The notes: generated from the letters alone by a model not told the origin. Shown: positions 1 through 8,846, counted from the first letter of the stretch. The stretch: 64,000 bases of DNA from Pseudoxanthomonas sp. (GCF_027498035.1 NZ_CP114978.1:1426001-1490000), one strand, 5' to 3'. A program made the numbers and translations.

Positions 1-345
1 CAGCGCCATGCCGAAATCACGCGCCACCACCACCTGGCCGAATTCGCTACGCCCGTAGTCCTGCGCCGACAGCAGCACCCGGCCAAAATCCCCGGCCCGG
101 CTGACGTGGATCCGCTGGATCGCCCCGGTCGGATTGCGCAGGCGCTGCATCACGCCCAGCGCGGTCAACGCATTGACCGTCGCGGCCGCAAAACTCAGGT
201 TGCGTTCGTCGAACACCGCCGGCACGTCGCCCAGCGGGGTCGCTTCAATCAGGGCGACATCGCGCCCCAGCCGGTCCAGCGCGATCGCCAGGCTGGCCCC
301 AACCAGGCCGCCGCCGACGATCACCACATCATGTCGTGCACTCAT
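1..345 (-). CDS. ubiH: UbiH-type 2-polyprenyl-6-methoxyphenol hydroxylase, N-terminal part
   Basis: Partial gene: the ATG is at 345 and the frame stays open to the window edge, giving the first 115 residues. The N-terminus is a class A flavoprotein monooxygenase Rossmann motif (VVIVGGGLVGASLAIALDR, about residues 7-25), followed by FDERNLSFAAATVNALTALG, which resembles the substrate-side region of UbiH/VisC-type ubiquinone hydroxylases. The family hydroxylates the ring of the ubiquinone precursor at the inner membrane using FAD, NAD(P)H and O2. It lies downstream of pilE on the same strand with a 53 bp gap, so it may have its own promoter. UbiH is preferred over UbiF/UbiI, but the C-terminal part needed to separate them is outside the window. 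Confidence 0.75.
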   Translation of the reverse strand, partial: MSARHDVVIVGGGLVGASLAIALDRLGRDVALIEATPLGDVPAVFDERNLSFAAATVNALTALGVMQRLRNPTGAIQRIHVSRAGDFGRVLLSAQDYGRSEFGQVVVARDFGMAL

Positions 346-398
346 GGCCGACATGATACGACCCCGCGACGAACGCCGCGGTCAGTGCCGCGACAGGC

Positions 399-818
399 CT
401 ACCAACACTGGGCCGGGCTGCTCGCGGCCGTTCCGCTGGCCGTACGCACGCCCTGCTGGTTGATGGTCAGGGTGCCGCACAGCGTGTCGTTCTGCTTGCT
501 GGTCGGCGTGGCCGTGATGGTGAAGGCGCTGGCCGTGGGCGTGCCGCCGCTGACCGTGTAGAACGTCGCCGACACGCCATCGCAGGTCGTCGGCACCGTC
601 GCATCCTTGTAGGACATGTTGGTCGTGTAATAGCGCTCCATGAACTGCGCCCCCTGCTGCAGGCAGGTCACGGCCGCGGCACGGCGGCTCTTGACCATGG
701 CCCAGTTGTAGCTGGCCATGGCGATGGCCGCCAGGATGGCGATGACCGCCACGGTGATCATCAGTTCGATCAGGGTGAAGCCGGTGACACCGGCGCGCAT
801 GCGCTGCGTTCTTTTCAT
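399..818 (-). CDS. pilE: Type IV minor pilin PilE
   Basis: Prepilin of 139 residues. The leader ends MRAGVTG and is followed by FTLIELMITVAVIAILAAIA, so Gly-1, Phe+1 and Glu+5 for prepilin peptidase and N-methylation are all present. The start at 818 is chosen over an upstream in-frame ATG at 848 because a strong AGGAGG sits just before it, inside the end of pilY1, and only 2 bp separate the two genes. Four cysteines lie in the globular part, the last at the C-terminus (PAQCW). As last gene of the minor-pilin operon next to pilY1 it matches PilE, which joins the tip/priming complex of type IVa pili. A generic type IV pilin is the only alternative. Confidence 0.88.
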   Translation of the reverse strand: MKRTQRMRAGVTGFTLIELMITVAVIAILAAIAMASYNWAMVKSRRAAAVTCLQQGAQFMERYYTTNMSYKDATVPTTCDGVSATFYTVSGGTPTASAFTITATPTSKQNDTLCGTLTINQQGVRTASGTAASSPAQCW

Positions 819-820
819 GT

Positions 821-3800
821 TCAATCCTCCTGCAGCACTTCGCGCCACGAGGTGCGCGCCGAACTGATCGCCGTGGTGCCTACGCTGGTCAGCGCGCCAC
901 TGGAATCGCTGACCACCAGTTTGCCGTTCAGCAGTGCCGCCAGCGAGGCGATGCCGGTGCTGACCGAGACCCCTCCCAGCACCTTGCCATTGCTCGTCGT
1001 GTCACCCACGCCATCACCATCCAGGTCGAAATAAGACGACGAACCAGCCGTTCCGGTGAACATGTCCAACGAGAGCTCCCAACTGGTGCCGCTGGAACTG
1101 CACCCCGTGGTTTCGCTGGGGATAATGGTGTTGAACACTAGGTACGTCCCGCTGGCCTGTGGCGTGGAGATGATCCGCTCCCCCTGCGCCGTGCCGCCAC
1201 TGACGACCAGATTGATGTACCAGCCCTTCGTCAACCCGGCACTGTCGTAATCGTTGAAATAACGCTGGGTCGTGGTCACGCCACCACTGGTGGTGCTGAT
1301 CGCATACATGCTGCGCGAGGTCAGGTCGCCAGGAGTCAGCGTCGTGCTGGTGCTGGAAGTGGTCGCGTCGATGAAGCCGTACAGGGTCTGCACCGAGGTA
1401 TCGGTGATATCACTGGTCTCCAGATACTTGCCGGTGCCGACGAAGGCCCATGTGGCGCCGGTACTCGGATTTTCCGCAACCAGCACGCCGCTGGTGATGG
1501 GCTGCGCCGTGCTTGTCGTGCCGGAGGTATAGGTGGCGGTGAACAGCGGTTCGGAACTGTTGCTCAGGCCCCAGCTGCTGGACGATGTCGAGGACAGGTC
1601 GAACTTCCAGACATGTCCACGCAGATCGGATGCGTAGACATAATCGGTCGTGCCGCTGCTGTCGTCGTCCCAGCCCGTCGGTGCATTCAGTCCGTTGGTG
1701 GTGGCAGCGGTGGTGCCGCCGACGCCGGTATCGATCTGCTTGATCAACGCGCCGGTCAACGCGTTGTAGATCAACAGCACGGCATGGCCGTTGGTGCTGT
1801 TGATGCCGTTGCCAGTGACCAGCGCGGTGACGCCGTTGTTGAGCTTGGCAATGAATGGCTGGCCCAGGATCTTGCCCATGTTGCCAGTCGTGCCGGTGGT
1901 TTCGGTCTGTTCCCACAAGACGCTGCTGGCACCGAAGCTGGCCGGCGTGGTGACATCCAGCCCGTACAGGCCCTTGCCGCCGCGACCCAGCGCGCCGACC
2001 AGGATGTTCTTGCTGGCGGTCTGCGCGGTGGTGGATACCGTAATCGGGCCGTCGACGAAATACCTGTGCGCATACGTGGTGCTGGCCAGCGAAGCCAGAT
2101 CCGAACCCACCACCGAAGCAGGTACGTAGGCAAACAACTCCGCGCCCGTCGCCGCGTTGAAGGCGTGCAGCATGCCGTCATTGGCGCCGACGTAGATCGT
2201 ATTGGTCGCACTCACGTAGGTCGGCGAAGAATCGACGATATCGCCCAGCACCGTGCTGCGATTGCGCAGGGTTCCGCCGTTCAGCAATTCCTTGGTCTGC
2301 AGGCCGCGCAGGTAATTGGTCACATCCACCCCGCCCAGCGTGGTCTGCTGCGCCGTGGTCGGAAACGTGGAGCCGGTGCAGGTCCCGTCACTGCCCAGGA
2401 TTCCGCAGGTATAAATGCCGCGACCGGCGATCGAGGTTGTGCTGGTACCGCTGTACTGGGACGCCAGGGTGTCGGCCGTGGTCCACAGCGGGCTGACGCA
2501 ACTGCTGTCTGTGGCTGCACAGGCATACAGCTTTCCCGTCCACACACCGGAGACGTAGTTGGAGAAGAACAGCGAGTTGCTGCTACTCGCACTGGTGCTC
2601 TGCGAGATCACGTTGGAGAACGACCCCGTTCGCTCGGTCACCGCGGCCAACGCATTGCGCAGACCTGTCGCAAACGCGTCTGGATCATTCGCGGCAACAT
2701 AGGTGCCATGCCCGTTGACCGCGGCATGCAGCAGGTCGTCGATGGTCGTCGAGGAATTGTTGACCGGTGTCGGCCAGCCGGTGGCGGTCGTGGTGCCCGA
2801 GGTGTAGGTCGCGTAGCCCTGTTTCAGCACGCCATACACGCTGGACTCGTTGACCGTACCGCTCAGGCCCAGGCCGATCGTGAAGGTGACCATGTGCTGC
2901 CAGAACGCCGGGTCGGGCGTATTGGTCGAGGACAGCGTGGTACTGGTCGGCACGATGTTGGAGAGATCGGTCCGCAGATCGTTCTTCCAGTAGTAATTGG
3001 CCACGTCCGCCAGGGTCGGGTAGCTGGCCGAACCGTTTGAGCTGTTCTTGGCCAATCCGCCGATGTAGGGATTTTCAGCCGTGTAACCCGCACTGACGCC
3101 GCTGGAACTGGTGTACGTGGTGCCACTGACGCTGTCCGAGTTACCGATCGTGCTGTTGCTGTAGGAATCTTCATTCCAGTAGCCGTCGGTGGTCAGGATG
3201 GTGAAATTCTGGCGGCAGGCATACTGGTCGCTTCCGGTTTCTGGGCCATAGGCGCCATTTCCGGACTGCGTCGTGCTGTTGGCGCCCCCGCTCGTGGTCA
3301 GGTCACTGAAGTAATAGCCTGCGGTTTGAAGCGCACCTCGCAGCGGAGTGTTGCCGCTGGGCACGGTGGAGAACAACCGGTTGTACCACTGTGTACGGTT
3401 ATTGAAGGCCGTGGTGCTGCTGTCGCTGCCTGTGTCGGAAAACACGCCGTTGTTGTAGTTGACCGGAATCGGGACGTCCTGAGTCGGCAGGTTGTAGGCG
3501 CTCGAATAGGTGGTCTTGCAGGTGCCGGTGCTGCCGTTGCTGTAGCTGGTGCTGCCACCGCAAGCGCCCCTGCTGTTGATGGTGCGATAGCCGACCCGCA
3601 CCGAGCCGTCCATCTCGGCAAAAGCCGCGCTGGCGCCGGCCTTGGCCGCCTTCGTACGGGTGCGGTAGTAGGAATACCAGGTGGCGTAATTGGCCAGTTC
3701 CTCGGCCGTGGTACGGCTGGTATTTGGCAGGGTCGCGCTGCAGTTGCGCCAGCCGTAGGTGGTGGTTCCGGTGCTGGTGTCGCAGCCCCCCGTGGCAGCG

Positions 3801-4837
3801 GTGCTGACGGTATAGCTGTAGCTCAGCGTGACGCCACTGATGCTGGTGTTGTTGCTGGTCGCATAGATATTGACGTAGTAGACCGAACCAGAGGTCGGGG
3901 AACTGACCGAGCAACTGGTGCTGGAGGTGCTACCACTGGCGCTGCAGGCAGCGCCGCTGTTATTGGTGTTGCTCACCGCCGAGCCGCTCTTTGCATACAG
4001 CGTGAAACTGCTGTTGTTGGCGCCACTGGCTGTGAAGGTCACCGTGGTCACGTTGGCCGGTATCGCCAACGTGTAAGCCGTCGAGAACGATTTTCCGCTG
4101 GCGGTGACACCCGTTTTCAGCGTACCCGAGCTCGTGGTGCTCGGCGTATTGCTGGATGTGTACGTGGCGTACTCGCTGCGGTAGATCGTGCCGCTGGTCA
4201 ATATCTGATAGCGGTAGTAGTTGGTTGCCAGGCTCAGGTAGCTGTTGGCGGTCTGGGTGGTGTCCTTGGGGACGTAGAAGGTCCTGACACTGCTGGACAG
4301 ATCGGTCGTGGTGCTGGTGGTGGTGATGGTGCCGCTGCCGGCGGGACCGGTGCCGCTGTAGGGCACGAACATCGTGTCCGCGTAAGCCGCCGAATAGCTG
4401 GTACCACCGCTCATCCGATAGGTGGTGGTGCTGTCCGAGGCGGGCAAGGTCCACGGGTAGTACGTGGTAGCCGGGTTGTAGTAGAGCGTATTGCGCGGAT
4501 AGGCACTGCAGCCCATGTAGCCGATCGCGGTCGAGTTGACGTAGTTGCCGCAGCTCAACGTGCTGGTGGTGACCGAGGTACTGATCGCAGGCACGTCGTC
4601 GGGCATGTACTCATAGGACATCGATCCCGAGTCGTCGAGCACGAACAACAGGTTTGGCGCGATGGTCGAGTCCGTGATCAACGGACTGTCGGGGATGGTC
4701 AGCCCGGTCACGGTGGTGGCCGCGCCAACCGGCCAGGCGGCGATGGCCACCACCGCCGCGGCAAGCGACAACGGGCACAGCGCCAGCAGTGGGCGCAAGC
4801 GGTGCGGGCGGCGGACGTCTTCTTGAGATGCGGTCAT
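821..4837 (-). CDS. pilY1: PilY1, type IV pilus tip adhesin and assembly factor
   Basis: Protein of 1338 residues with an N-terminal signal or anchor segment (about residues 19-40). A MIDAS-like FVLDDSGSM around residues 64-72 resembles the von Willebrand A fold of other PilY1 proteins. Residues about 140-350 are extremely Ser/Thr/Tyr-rich. The C-terminal half is the PilY1 beta-propeller (IYVGANDGMLHAFNAATG), with a calcium-loop-like DDDSSGTTD at about 1053-1062 just before YVYASDLRGHVWKFDL, the position of the calcium site in Pseudomonas PilY1. A second EF-like DLDGDGVGD lies near 1267-1276. PilY1 acts at the pilus tip with the minor pilins in assembly, adhesion and surface sensing. The start codon overlaps the pilX stop (ATGA), so translational coupling is likely. 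Confidence 0.93.
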   Translation of the reverse strand: MTASQEDVRRPHRLRPLLALCPLSLAAAVVAIAAWPVGAATTVTGLTIPDSPLITDSTIAPNLLFVLDDSGSMSYEYMPDDVPAISTSVTTSTLSCGNYVNSTAIGYMGCSAYPRNTLYYNPATTYYPWTLPASDSTTTYRMSGGTSYSAAYADTMFVPYSGTGPAGSGTITTTSTTTDLSSSVRTFYVPKDTTQTANSYLSLATNYYRYQILTSGTIYRSEYATYTSSNTPSTTSSGTLKTGVTASGKSFSTAYTLAIPANVTTVTFTASGANNSSFTLYAKSGSAVSNTNNSGAACSASGSTSSTSCSVSSPTSGSVYYVNIYATSNNTSISGVTLSYSYTVSTAATGGCDTSTGTTTYGWRNCSATLPNTSRTTAEELANYATWYSYYRTRTKAAKAGASAAFAEMDGSVRVGYRTINSRGACGGSTSYSNGSTGTCKTTYSSAYNLPTQDVPIPVNYNNGVFSDTGSDSSTTAFNNRTQWYNRLFSTVPSGNTPLRGALQTAGYYFSDLTTSGGANSTTQSGNGAYGPETGSDQYACRQNFTILTTDGYWNEDSYSNSTIGNSDSVSGTTYTSSSGVSAGYTAENPYIGGLAKNSSNGSASYPTLADVANYYWKNDLRTDLSNIVPTSTTLSSTNTPDPAFWQHMVTFTIGLGLSGTVNESSVYGVLKQGYATYTSGTTTATGWPTPVNNSSTTIDDLLHAAVNGHGTYVAANDPDAFATGLRNALAAVTERTGSFSNVISQSTSASSSNSLFFSNYVSGVWTGKLYACAATDSSCVSPLWTTADTLASQYSGTSTTSIAGRGIYTCGILGSDGTCTGSTFPTTAQQTTLGGVDVTNYLRGLQTKELLNGGTLRNRSTVLGDIVDSSPTYVSATNTIYVGANDGMLHAFNAATGAELFAYVPASVVGSDLASLASTTYAHRYFVDGPITVSTTAQTASKNILVGALGRGGKGLYGLDVTTPASFGASSVLWEQTETTGTTGNMGKILGQPFIAKLNNGVTALVTGNGINSTNGHAVLLIYNALTGALIKQIDTGVGGTTAATTNGLNAPTGWDDDSSGTTDYVYASDLRGHVWKFDLSSTSSSSWGLSNSSEPLFTATYTSGTTSTAQPITSGVLVAENPSTGATWAFVGTGKYLETSDITDTSVQTLYGFIDATTSSTSTTLTPGDLTSRSMYAISTTSGGVTTTQRYFNDYDSAGLTKGWYINLVVSGGTAQGERIISTPQASGTYLVFNTIIPSETTGCSSSGTSWELSLDMFTGTAGSSSYFDLDGDGVGDTTSNGKVLGGVSVSTGIASLAALLNGKLVVSDSSGALTSVGTTAISSARTSWREVLQED

Positions 4838-5370
4838 TGGGGCGTCACGAAATTGGTCTGCAGCACGACCTGGGCGCGGCCGTCGCCCTCGCTACGCGCG
4901 GTCACCCGGTAGCGCAACATCGAGCAGTTGGGATCGACGGAGGAAGACGTGGACTTGGAGGTGTTGCAGTTCGGGCCATAGGCGCCGTCGCCCATGTATT
5001 CGGCGATATAGACGGTGCTGATTGCCGCGTCGCGATTGCCGGTGCCGTTGGAGGTCTGCCAGCCGGAAAAGCTGGAGTCCAGCCAGCGGTCGGCCGCACC
5101 TGCGACGGGCGTGGCGCAAATGCCGCTGGTGCATCCGCTGTCCGGGATGGTGACGCCGGCGCTGATCTGCGCTTCGGCCTGGCGCAGCGCCGACTCGGCC
5201 GCCTGGAACTGCGCGTTCCGGTCGATCATGTTGGCGCTCATGTGTTCCTGCAGACCGGTCGTCCGCAGGGCGGCCAGGCCCAGCAACGTCATGATCAGCA
5301 ACAGGATCAGGGCCACCACCAGCGACACACCGCGCTGATGCCCGGCGATTGGAAAACGGGGTCGGTTCAT
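4834..5370 (-). CDS. pilX: Type IV pilus minor pilin PilX
   Basis: Protein of 178 residues with the characteristic PilX N-terminus: QRGVSLVVALILLLIMTLLG, then LRTTGLQEHMSANMIDRNAQ and FQAAESALRQAE. As in many PilX proteins, the prepilin segment lacks Glu at +5 (VSLVV). The globular domain has several Cys residues. PilX is part of the minor-pilin priming complex with PilV, PilW, FimT/U and PilY1. Its ATG overlaps the pilW TGA and its TGA overlaps the pilY1 ATG, so the gene sits tightly inside a translationally coupled operon. Confidence 0.93.
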   Translation of the reverse strand: MNRPRFPIAGHQRGVSLVVALILLLIMTLLGLAALRTTGLQEHMSANMIDRNAQFQAAESALRQAEAQISAGVTIPDSGCTSGICATPVAGAADRWLDSSFSGWQTSNGTGNRDAAISTVYIAEYMGDGAYGPNCNTSKSTSSSVDPNCSMLRYRVTARSEGDGRAQVVLQTNFVTPQ

Positions 5371-6290
5371 CCGTCGCGGTTCCTGAGCGAAATCACATTG
5401 ACCATCGAGCGGGTCAGGGCCTTGCCGTCGGTGCCGACCTTGGCCGTGCTGGTGATGGTCATGGCCACACGCACCGAAAGCACGGTGCTCCAGCTGGTCA
5501 CCGCCGAAGCATCCACGTAGGACGCCGCGCCGCTGACCAGATAGGTCATGGTCAAGGCGGACACGCCTTCGGCCACCTCCTCCTGCGCACTCGTCCCGCC
5601 GTCTTCGCGCAGGCGGAACAGCGCCGGATTACCCGCAGCATTGGTGCCGACATACCAACGCACCGCATTGAAGCGCGCGACCGCTGCATTGGCCGCAAAC
5701 GTCATCGTCGTGGGGTGCGTCACCGCCGCGCCCGACACCGTGGTGGCATTGAAGATCATGGAGCGATTGGTGTCACACACCACCATGACGTCGCTGGAGA
5801 CGAAATTGGCATCGCTACGATTGAGCGTGAACACACTGCCGCTATCGGCGGTGACGGTCGCCACCTCGTCCCCGCCGGAGAACAGGTCCACGGCGGAGGT
5901 CCCGCTCAGGCGCGTGCCGGCGCTGGTGCCGAACGCTGGACCGCCACTGCTGAAGGCCGTCGTCGTGGAATACCCCTTGACCGCACTCCCCCAGTCACTC
6001 AACTGTCCCCACCACTCCCCGGTCCCGCTGGTCAGCGCATTGGTGACGGCGCGGGTATTGCAGGCATTGCCACCGGCCACGCGCAGATCGCGCGCCAGCA
6101 GGTCGTAAGCGGTGCGCATGTTTTCCTGCATGCGGCTCATGGCTTCGCTGCTGCGGTAGATGTTCTGGCTCGACAGGAAGATCCCGATCGCGGCGCCAGT
6201 GACCACCAGGCCGATGACCAGCGCGATCATCAGCTCGATCAGGGTGAAACCACCCTGCTTGCCCGACGCGGGCGGACGAAGGCCAGTCAC
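5367..6290 (-). CDS. pilW: Type IV pilus minor pilin PilW
   Basis: Protein of 307 residues. The leader ends KQGG and is followed by FTLIELMIALVIGLVVTGAA, a canonical prepilin segment with Gly-1 and Glu+5. The stretch after the helix (SSQNIYRSSEAMSRMQENMR and TAYDLLARDLRVAG) is typical of PilW. It is a minor pilin of the tip complex and is longer than the other minor pilins, as usual for PilW. Both ends overlap neighbours: ATG with the end of pilV, TGA with the pilX ATG. Confidence 0.93.
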   Translation of the reverse strand: MTGLRPPASGKQGGFTLIELMIALVIGLVVTGAAIGIFLSSQNIYRSSEAMSRMQENMRTAYDLLARDLRVAGGNACNTRAVTNALTSGTGEWWGQLSDWGSAVKGYSTTTAFSSGGPAFGTSAGTRLSGTSAVDLFSGGDEVATVTADSGSVFTLNRSDANFVSSDVMVVCDTNRSMIFNATTVSGAAVTHPTTMTFAANAAVARFNAVRWYVGTNAAGNPALFRLREDGGTSAQEEVAEGVSALTMTYLVSGAASYVDASAVTSWSTVLSVRVAMTITSTAKVGTDGKALTRSMVNVISLRNRDG

Positions 6291-6766
6291 AGCTGCGCGC
6301 TCGCACTGATTGAGTACGTGGCATTCCCGGCTGCCACGCCGGTGCCCGACGCATCGGTCGCGTGGCTGTCATCCCAATCCACCTTGACCGTGCAGGCCAG
6401 TGGACTCCCCGAGCAGGTGATCGTGCCGCAAGCTGCACTGCCCAGGGACGTCTGCAACGCGCTGATCCAGCTGGACAGGTCGTTGCCGGCCAGGGTGCCG
6501 CCGGACGGCGCGGTGCATGTGCGGGAGATCGCGTAGGCGCCTGCCAGGGCACTGGTCCGGTTGGCACGCATGGAATCGAAAATAGTCTGGATCTGCGTGG
6601 CGGCCTGGGAGCGCTGCATGGCGCTGCCGTTGTTGCGCAGCGCGGTGGCCTGCATTGCGGCCACGCCCAGCAAGCCGACGCCAAGGATCAGAATGGCGAT
6701 CAGCACTTCGATCAGGATCTCGCCGCGCGCACTGGCACGCCGCGCCATGCCGTGTGGCCTATTCAT
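6287..6766 (-). CDS. pilV: Type IV pilus minor pilin PilV, atypical cleavage motif
   Basis: Protein of 159 residues from the ATG at 6766. That start overlaps the fimT stop by 8 bp and has GAGG about 9 nt upstream; an in-frame ATG at 6799 lies deep in fimT and is less likely. The transmembrane segment EILIEVLIAILILGVGLLGV and following MQATALRN are typical of PilV. The processing site reads SARG/EILIE: Gly-1 and Glu+5 are present, but residue +1 is Glu where Phe, Met or Val is usual. This reading was checked codon by codon. PilV is a minor pilin of the priming/tip complex. A TM with intact +5 Glu argues that it is still assembled. Confidence 0.88.
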   Translation of the reverse strand: MNRPHGMARRASARGEILIEVLIAILILGVGLLGVAAMQATALRNNGSAMQRSQAATQIQTIFDSMRANRTSALAGAYAISRTCTAPSGGTLAGNDLSSWISALQTSLGSAACGTITCSGSPLACTVKVDWDDSHATDASGTGVAAGNATYSISASAQL

Positions 6767-7361
6767 TGGCCGGCGCCTCACAGCCGCTGTCGGCGTCACT
6801 GGTCACCGAGACGCGGCTGCCGCTGGCAATGCCCACCAGACGGCGGTTCTGCTCCAATCGCGTGTTCGTCATGCACACCGACACGTTGGCGACCAGCAAC
6901 GAGCTGGTCGCATCGCGCGCCAGGCCGTCGGCACGGAATGTCACGCCATTGTCGTTGCCGGTGATCCGGTCGCTGGCCAGGACCGTCACGGCGGTGTTCA
7001 CGTCATTGACGCGCAGCACCTCTGCCGTCTTCACGACCTGCACGATCCACTTGGTCCAACTCGTGGCGGCTGTCGCGCAGGAGGCACCGTCGCTGCTGGG
7101 GCACAGGATCACGCGCGCATTGCGACGGATCGCCTCGGAGCGCGCCACCTGGAGTGCGGCCACCAACTCGTTGGCCTGTGCGGTCAGCCGGTTGCTCGCC
7201 AGCAGCTGGGAAAAGCTCGGCACCGCGATGGCGAGCATGATCGCCAGCACCGCGATCGCCACCATCATTTCGATCAACGTGAAACCTGCGACACCGTTGC
7301 CCGGGTACGCCCCGGACCCGCATGGCCTGCGGCGCCGCGCGTCCATCATCCCAGTCACCAT
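6759..7361 (-). CDS. fimT: Type IV pilus minor pilin FimT/FimU (GspH family)
   Basis: First gene of the minor-pilin operon, 200 residues from the ATG at 7361, chosen because AGAGG lies about 6 nt upstream; an in-frame ATG at 7382 is the alternative. The leader is long (about 26 residues) and ends NGVAG, followed by FTLIEMMVAIAVLAIMLAIA. After the helix come FSQLLASNRLTAQANELVAA and RSEAIRRNARVILCPSSDG, the GspH/FimT signature. FimT/FimU proteins are minor pilins of the initiation complex, and some FimT proteins bind DNA during natural transformation. The stop overlaps the start of pilV. Confidence 0.9.
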   Translation of the reverse strand: MVTGMMDARRRRPCGSGAYPGNGVAGFTLIEMMVAIAVLAIMLAIAVPSFSQLLASNRLTAQANELVAALQVARSEAIRRNARVILCPSSDGASCATAATSWTKWIVQVVKTAEVLRVNDVNTAVTVLASDRITGNDNGVTFRADGLARDATSSLLVANVSVCMTNTRLEQNRRLVGIASGSRVSVTSDADSGCEAPANE

Positions 7362-7642
7362 CCGGTCCTCTTGCACCAACATCGCCGTGTCCCCAGCACG
7401 CCGCGCGCCGCCATGTCAGGACGATGGCGGCAGGGCGAATGTGGCAGGCACGCTAGAGCGGACCTTCTGCGCAGCAATGTCACCGATAGGCACGAAATGG
7501 AACCAAATGACACGCACGAACAACCTTTGTCAGCGGCGCCCAACAAGCCCGACAAGCGGTCGCCTGCCAGGGCTGGACGGTCCCGCACCCCACGCACCGG
7601 GCACGCGCGATAGAATCGCCTTTCACACTTCCGAACCCCGCC
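7362..7642 (+). other. Divergent intergenic region between the minor-pilin operon and the cobalamin-related operon
   Basis: 281 bp with no supported gene. It must hold promoters for fimT (minus) and for the membrane-protein gene at 7643 (plus). An AT-richer patch around 7488-7520 is the best place for one of them. I looked for a cobalamin riboswitch ahead of 7643 and did not recognise the B12-box core. No repeat element is visible. Confidence 0.5.
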
Positions 7643-8263
7643 ATGACCCGCCATCTCCCCGCACGCGCCGGCCAGCGCGCCGTCATCCTGGTCCTGCTGG
7701 CTGCCCTGCTGGTCGCAACGCGCTCGCACCTGCCGGCATTGCTGACCCACCTGGGGCCGATTCCCGACGCGTCGTGGGCGGTGTTCTTCATGGCCGGTTT
7801 CTACCTGCGCGGCTGGTCGCGCTGGGCGTTCCCGCTGTTCATGGCACTGGCGATGGGCGTGGACTACCTGGTGATCACCGGCCAGGGCATCGACTTCTTC
7901 TCGCATTACTGTGTCTCGGCCGCCTATTGGTGCCTGGTGCCGGCCTACCTGGTGCTGTGGATGGGCGGCAGCCTGACCGCGCGCCTGTCCCAGCAGCTGT
8001 CGGACAATCGCACGCTGGTCGCCGCCGCCGCTGCACTGGTGGCGTCGGTCGCGCTATGCCACCTGGTCAGCCAGGGCAGCTTCTACTGGGTCAGCGACAG
8101 CGTCCCCCAGCCGACCCTGGCTGGCTGGTGGGAGAACTACAGCGACTGGTTCCTGCCGTTCCTGCGCAGCACGGCGATCTACGTGGGCCTGGGGGTGATC
8201 GTCCATGTCGCCGTCCTGCAGGTCGTGCGCCTGGCCCGCCCGCAGGACCGCCGCGCCGGCTGA
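7643..8263 (+). CDS. Polytopic inner-membrane protein, possible BtuM-type cobalamin transporter
   Basis: 206 residues with about six hydrophobic segments (roughly 13-28, 42-57, 62-78, 91-109, 124-146, 176-199). After the first segment it reads PDASWAVFFMAGFYLRG; later comes FSHYCVSAAYWCLVP with Cys90 and Cys97. The gene directly precedes a PduO-type cobalamin adenosyltransferase (19 bp gap). Size, topology, a conserved-looking Cys in a membrane segment and this neighbour fit the BtuM family, solitary ECF S-component homologues of Gram-negative bacteria in which a Cys ligates and decyanates cobalamin. The family assignment is inference from memory and context; an unrelated conserved membrane protein is possible. 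Confidence 0.6.
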   Translation: MTRHLPARAGQRAVILVLLAALLVATRSHLPALLTHLGPIPDASWAVFFMAGFYLRGWSRWAFPLFMALAMGVDYLVITGQGIDFFSHYCVSAAYWCLVPAYLVLWMGGSLTARLSQQLSDNRTLVAAAAALVASVALCHLVSQGSFYWVSDSVPQPTLAGWWENYSDWFLPFLRSTAIYVGLGVIVHVAVLQVVRLARPQDRRAG

Positions 8264-8282
8264 TGCCGGTCGCGGGACGCGC

Positions 8283-8846
8283 ATGGGCCACCGCCTGTCC
8301 CGGATCTATACGCGCACCGGCGATGACGGCAGCACCGGCCTGGGCGATGGCAGCCGCACCGGCAAGGATTCGGCACGGGTCACGGCCTACGGCACGGTGG
8401 ACGAAGCCAACTCCGCCATCGGCGTGGTGCTGGCGGTTCCCACCGTCGCTGCGGACATCCGCGACCTGCTGACCGTGGTTCAGCACCAGCTGTTCGATCT
8501 TGGCGGCGAACTGTGCATCCCCGGCCACGCGGCGATCACCGCGCAGGACGTGACCGCGCTGGAACGCCAGCTGGACCATTACAACGCCAGCTTGCCGCCG
8601 CTGAAGGACTTCATCCTGCCCGCCGGCGGCGAAGCCGCGGCGCGCTGCCACCTGGCCCGCACCATCGTCCGCCGGGCCGAGCGCGAGACCGTGGCCCTGG
8701 CCCGGCTCGAGACAGTCCGTGCCGAACCGGTCCATTACCTCAACCGGCTTTCGGACCTGCTGTTCGTCCTGGCCCGGGTCCTGGCCCGGGCCGATGGCGC
8801 TGGCGAAGTCCTGTGGAACCACCAGCGCCGGCACGCCGCGCCGTGA
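8283..8846 (+). CDS. Cob(I)alamin adenosyltransferase, PduO type
   Basis: 187 residues from the ATG at 8283; longer in-frame versions would overlap the upstream gene. The start RIYTRTGDDGSTGLGDGSR is the N-terminal ATP-binding signature of PduO-type ATP:cob(I)alamin adenosyltransferases. Further along are YGTVDEANSAIGV, FILPAGGEAAARCHLARTIV and RRAERETVALA, carrying the conserved Arg/Glu residues of the trimer active site. It makes adenosylcobalamin from cob(I)alamin and ATP in the cytoplasm. The stop overlaps the GTG start of the downstream hydrolase, and the upstream neighbour is a candidate cobalamin importer, so this is probably a B12 salvage unit. Confidence 0.93.
   Translation: MGHRLSRIYTRTGDDGSTGLGDGSRTGKDSARVTAYGTVDEANSAIGVVLAVPTVAADIRDLLTVVQHQLFDLGGELCIPGHAAITAQDVTALERQLDHYNASLPPLKDFILPAGGEAAARCHLARTIVRRAERETVALARLETVRAEPVHYLNRLSDLLFVLARVLARADGAGEVLWNHQRRHAAP

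Noticed and set aside
1613..3040. Open frame of 475 codons on the plus strand opposite pilY1
   Set aside because: Same reason: complement of pilY1, no domain or ribosome site.
3326..4912. Open frame of 528 codons on the plus strand opposite pilY1
   Set aside because: Antisense shadow of the Ser/Thr-rich part of pilY1; low-complexity Gly/Arg/Ala translation without motifs.
7460..7500. Weak GG-N10-GC match on the minus strand as a sigma-54 promoter for the minor-pilin operon
   Set aside because: Only the invariant dinucleotides match; the rest of the -24 and -12 boxes does not. The homologous Pseudomonas operon is not RpoN-dependent.
7362..7642. Possible cobalamin riboswitch before the adenosyltransferase operon
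   Set aside because: The conserved B12-box core and its surrounding helices were not found by eye in this 281 bp region.
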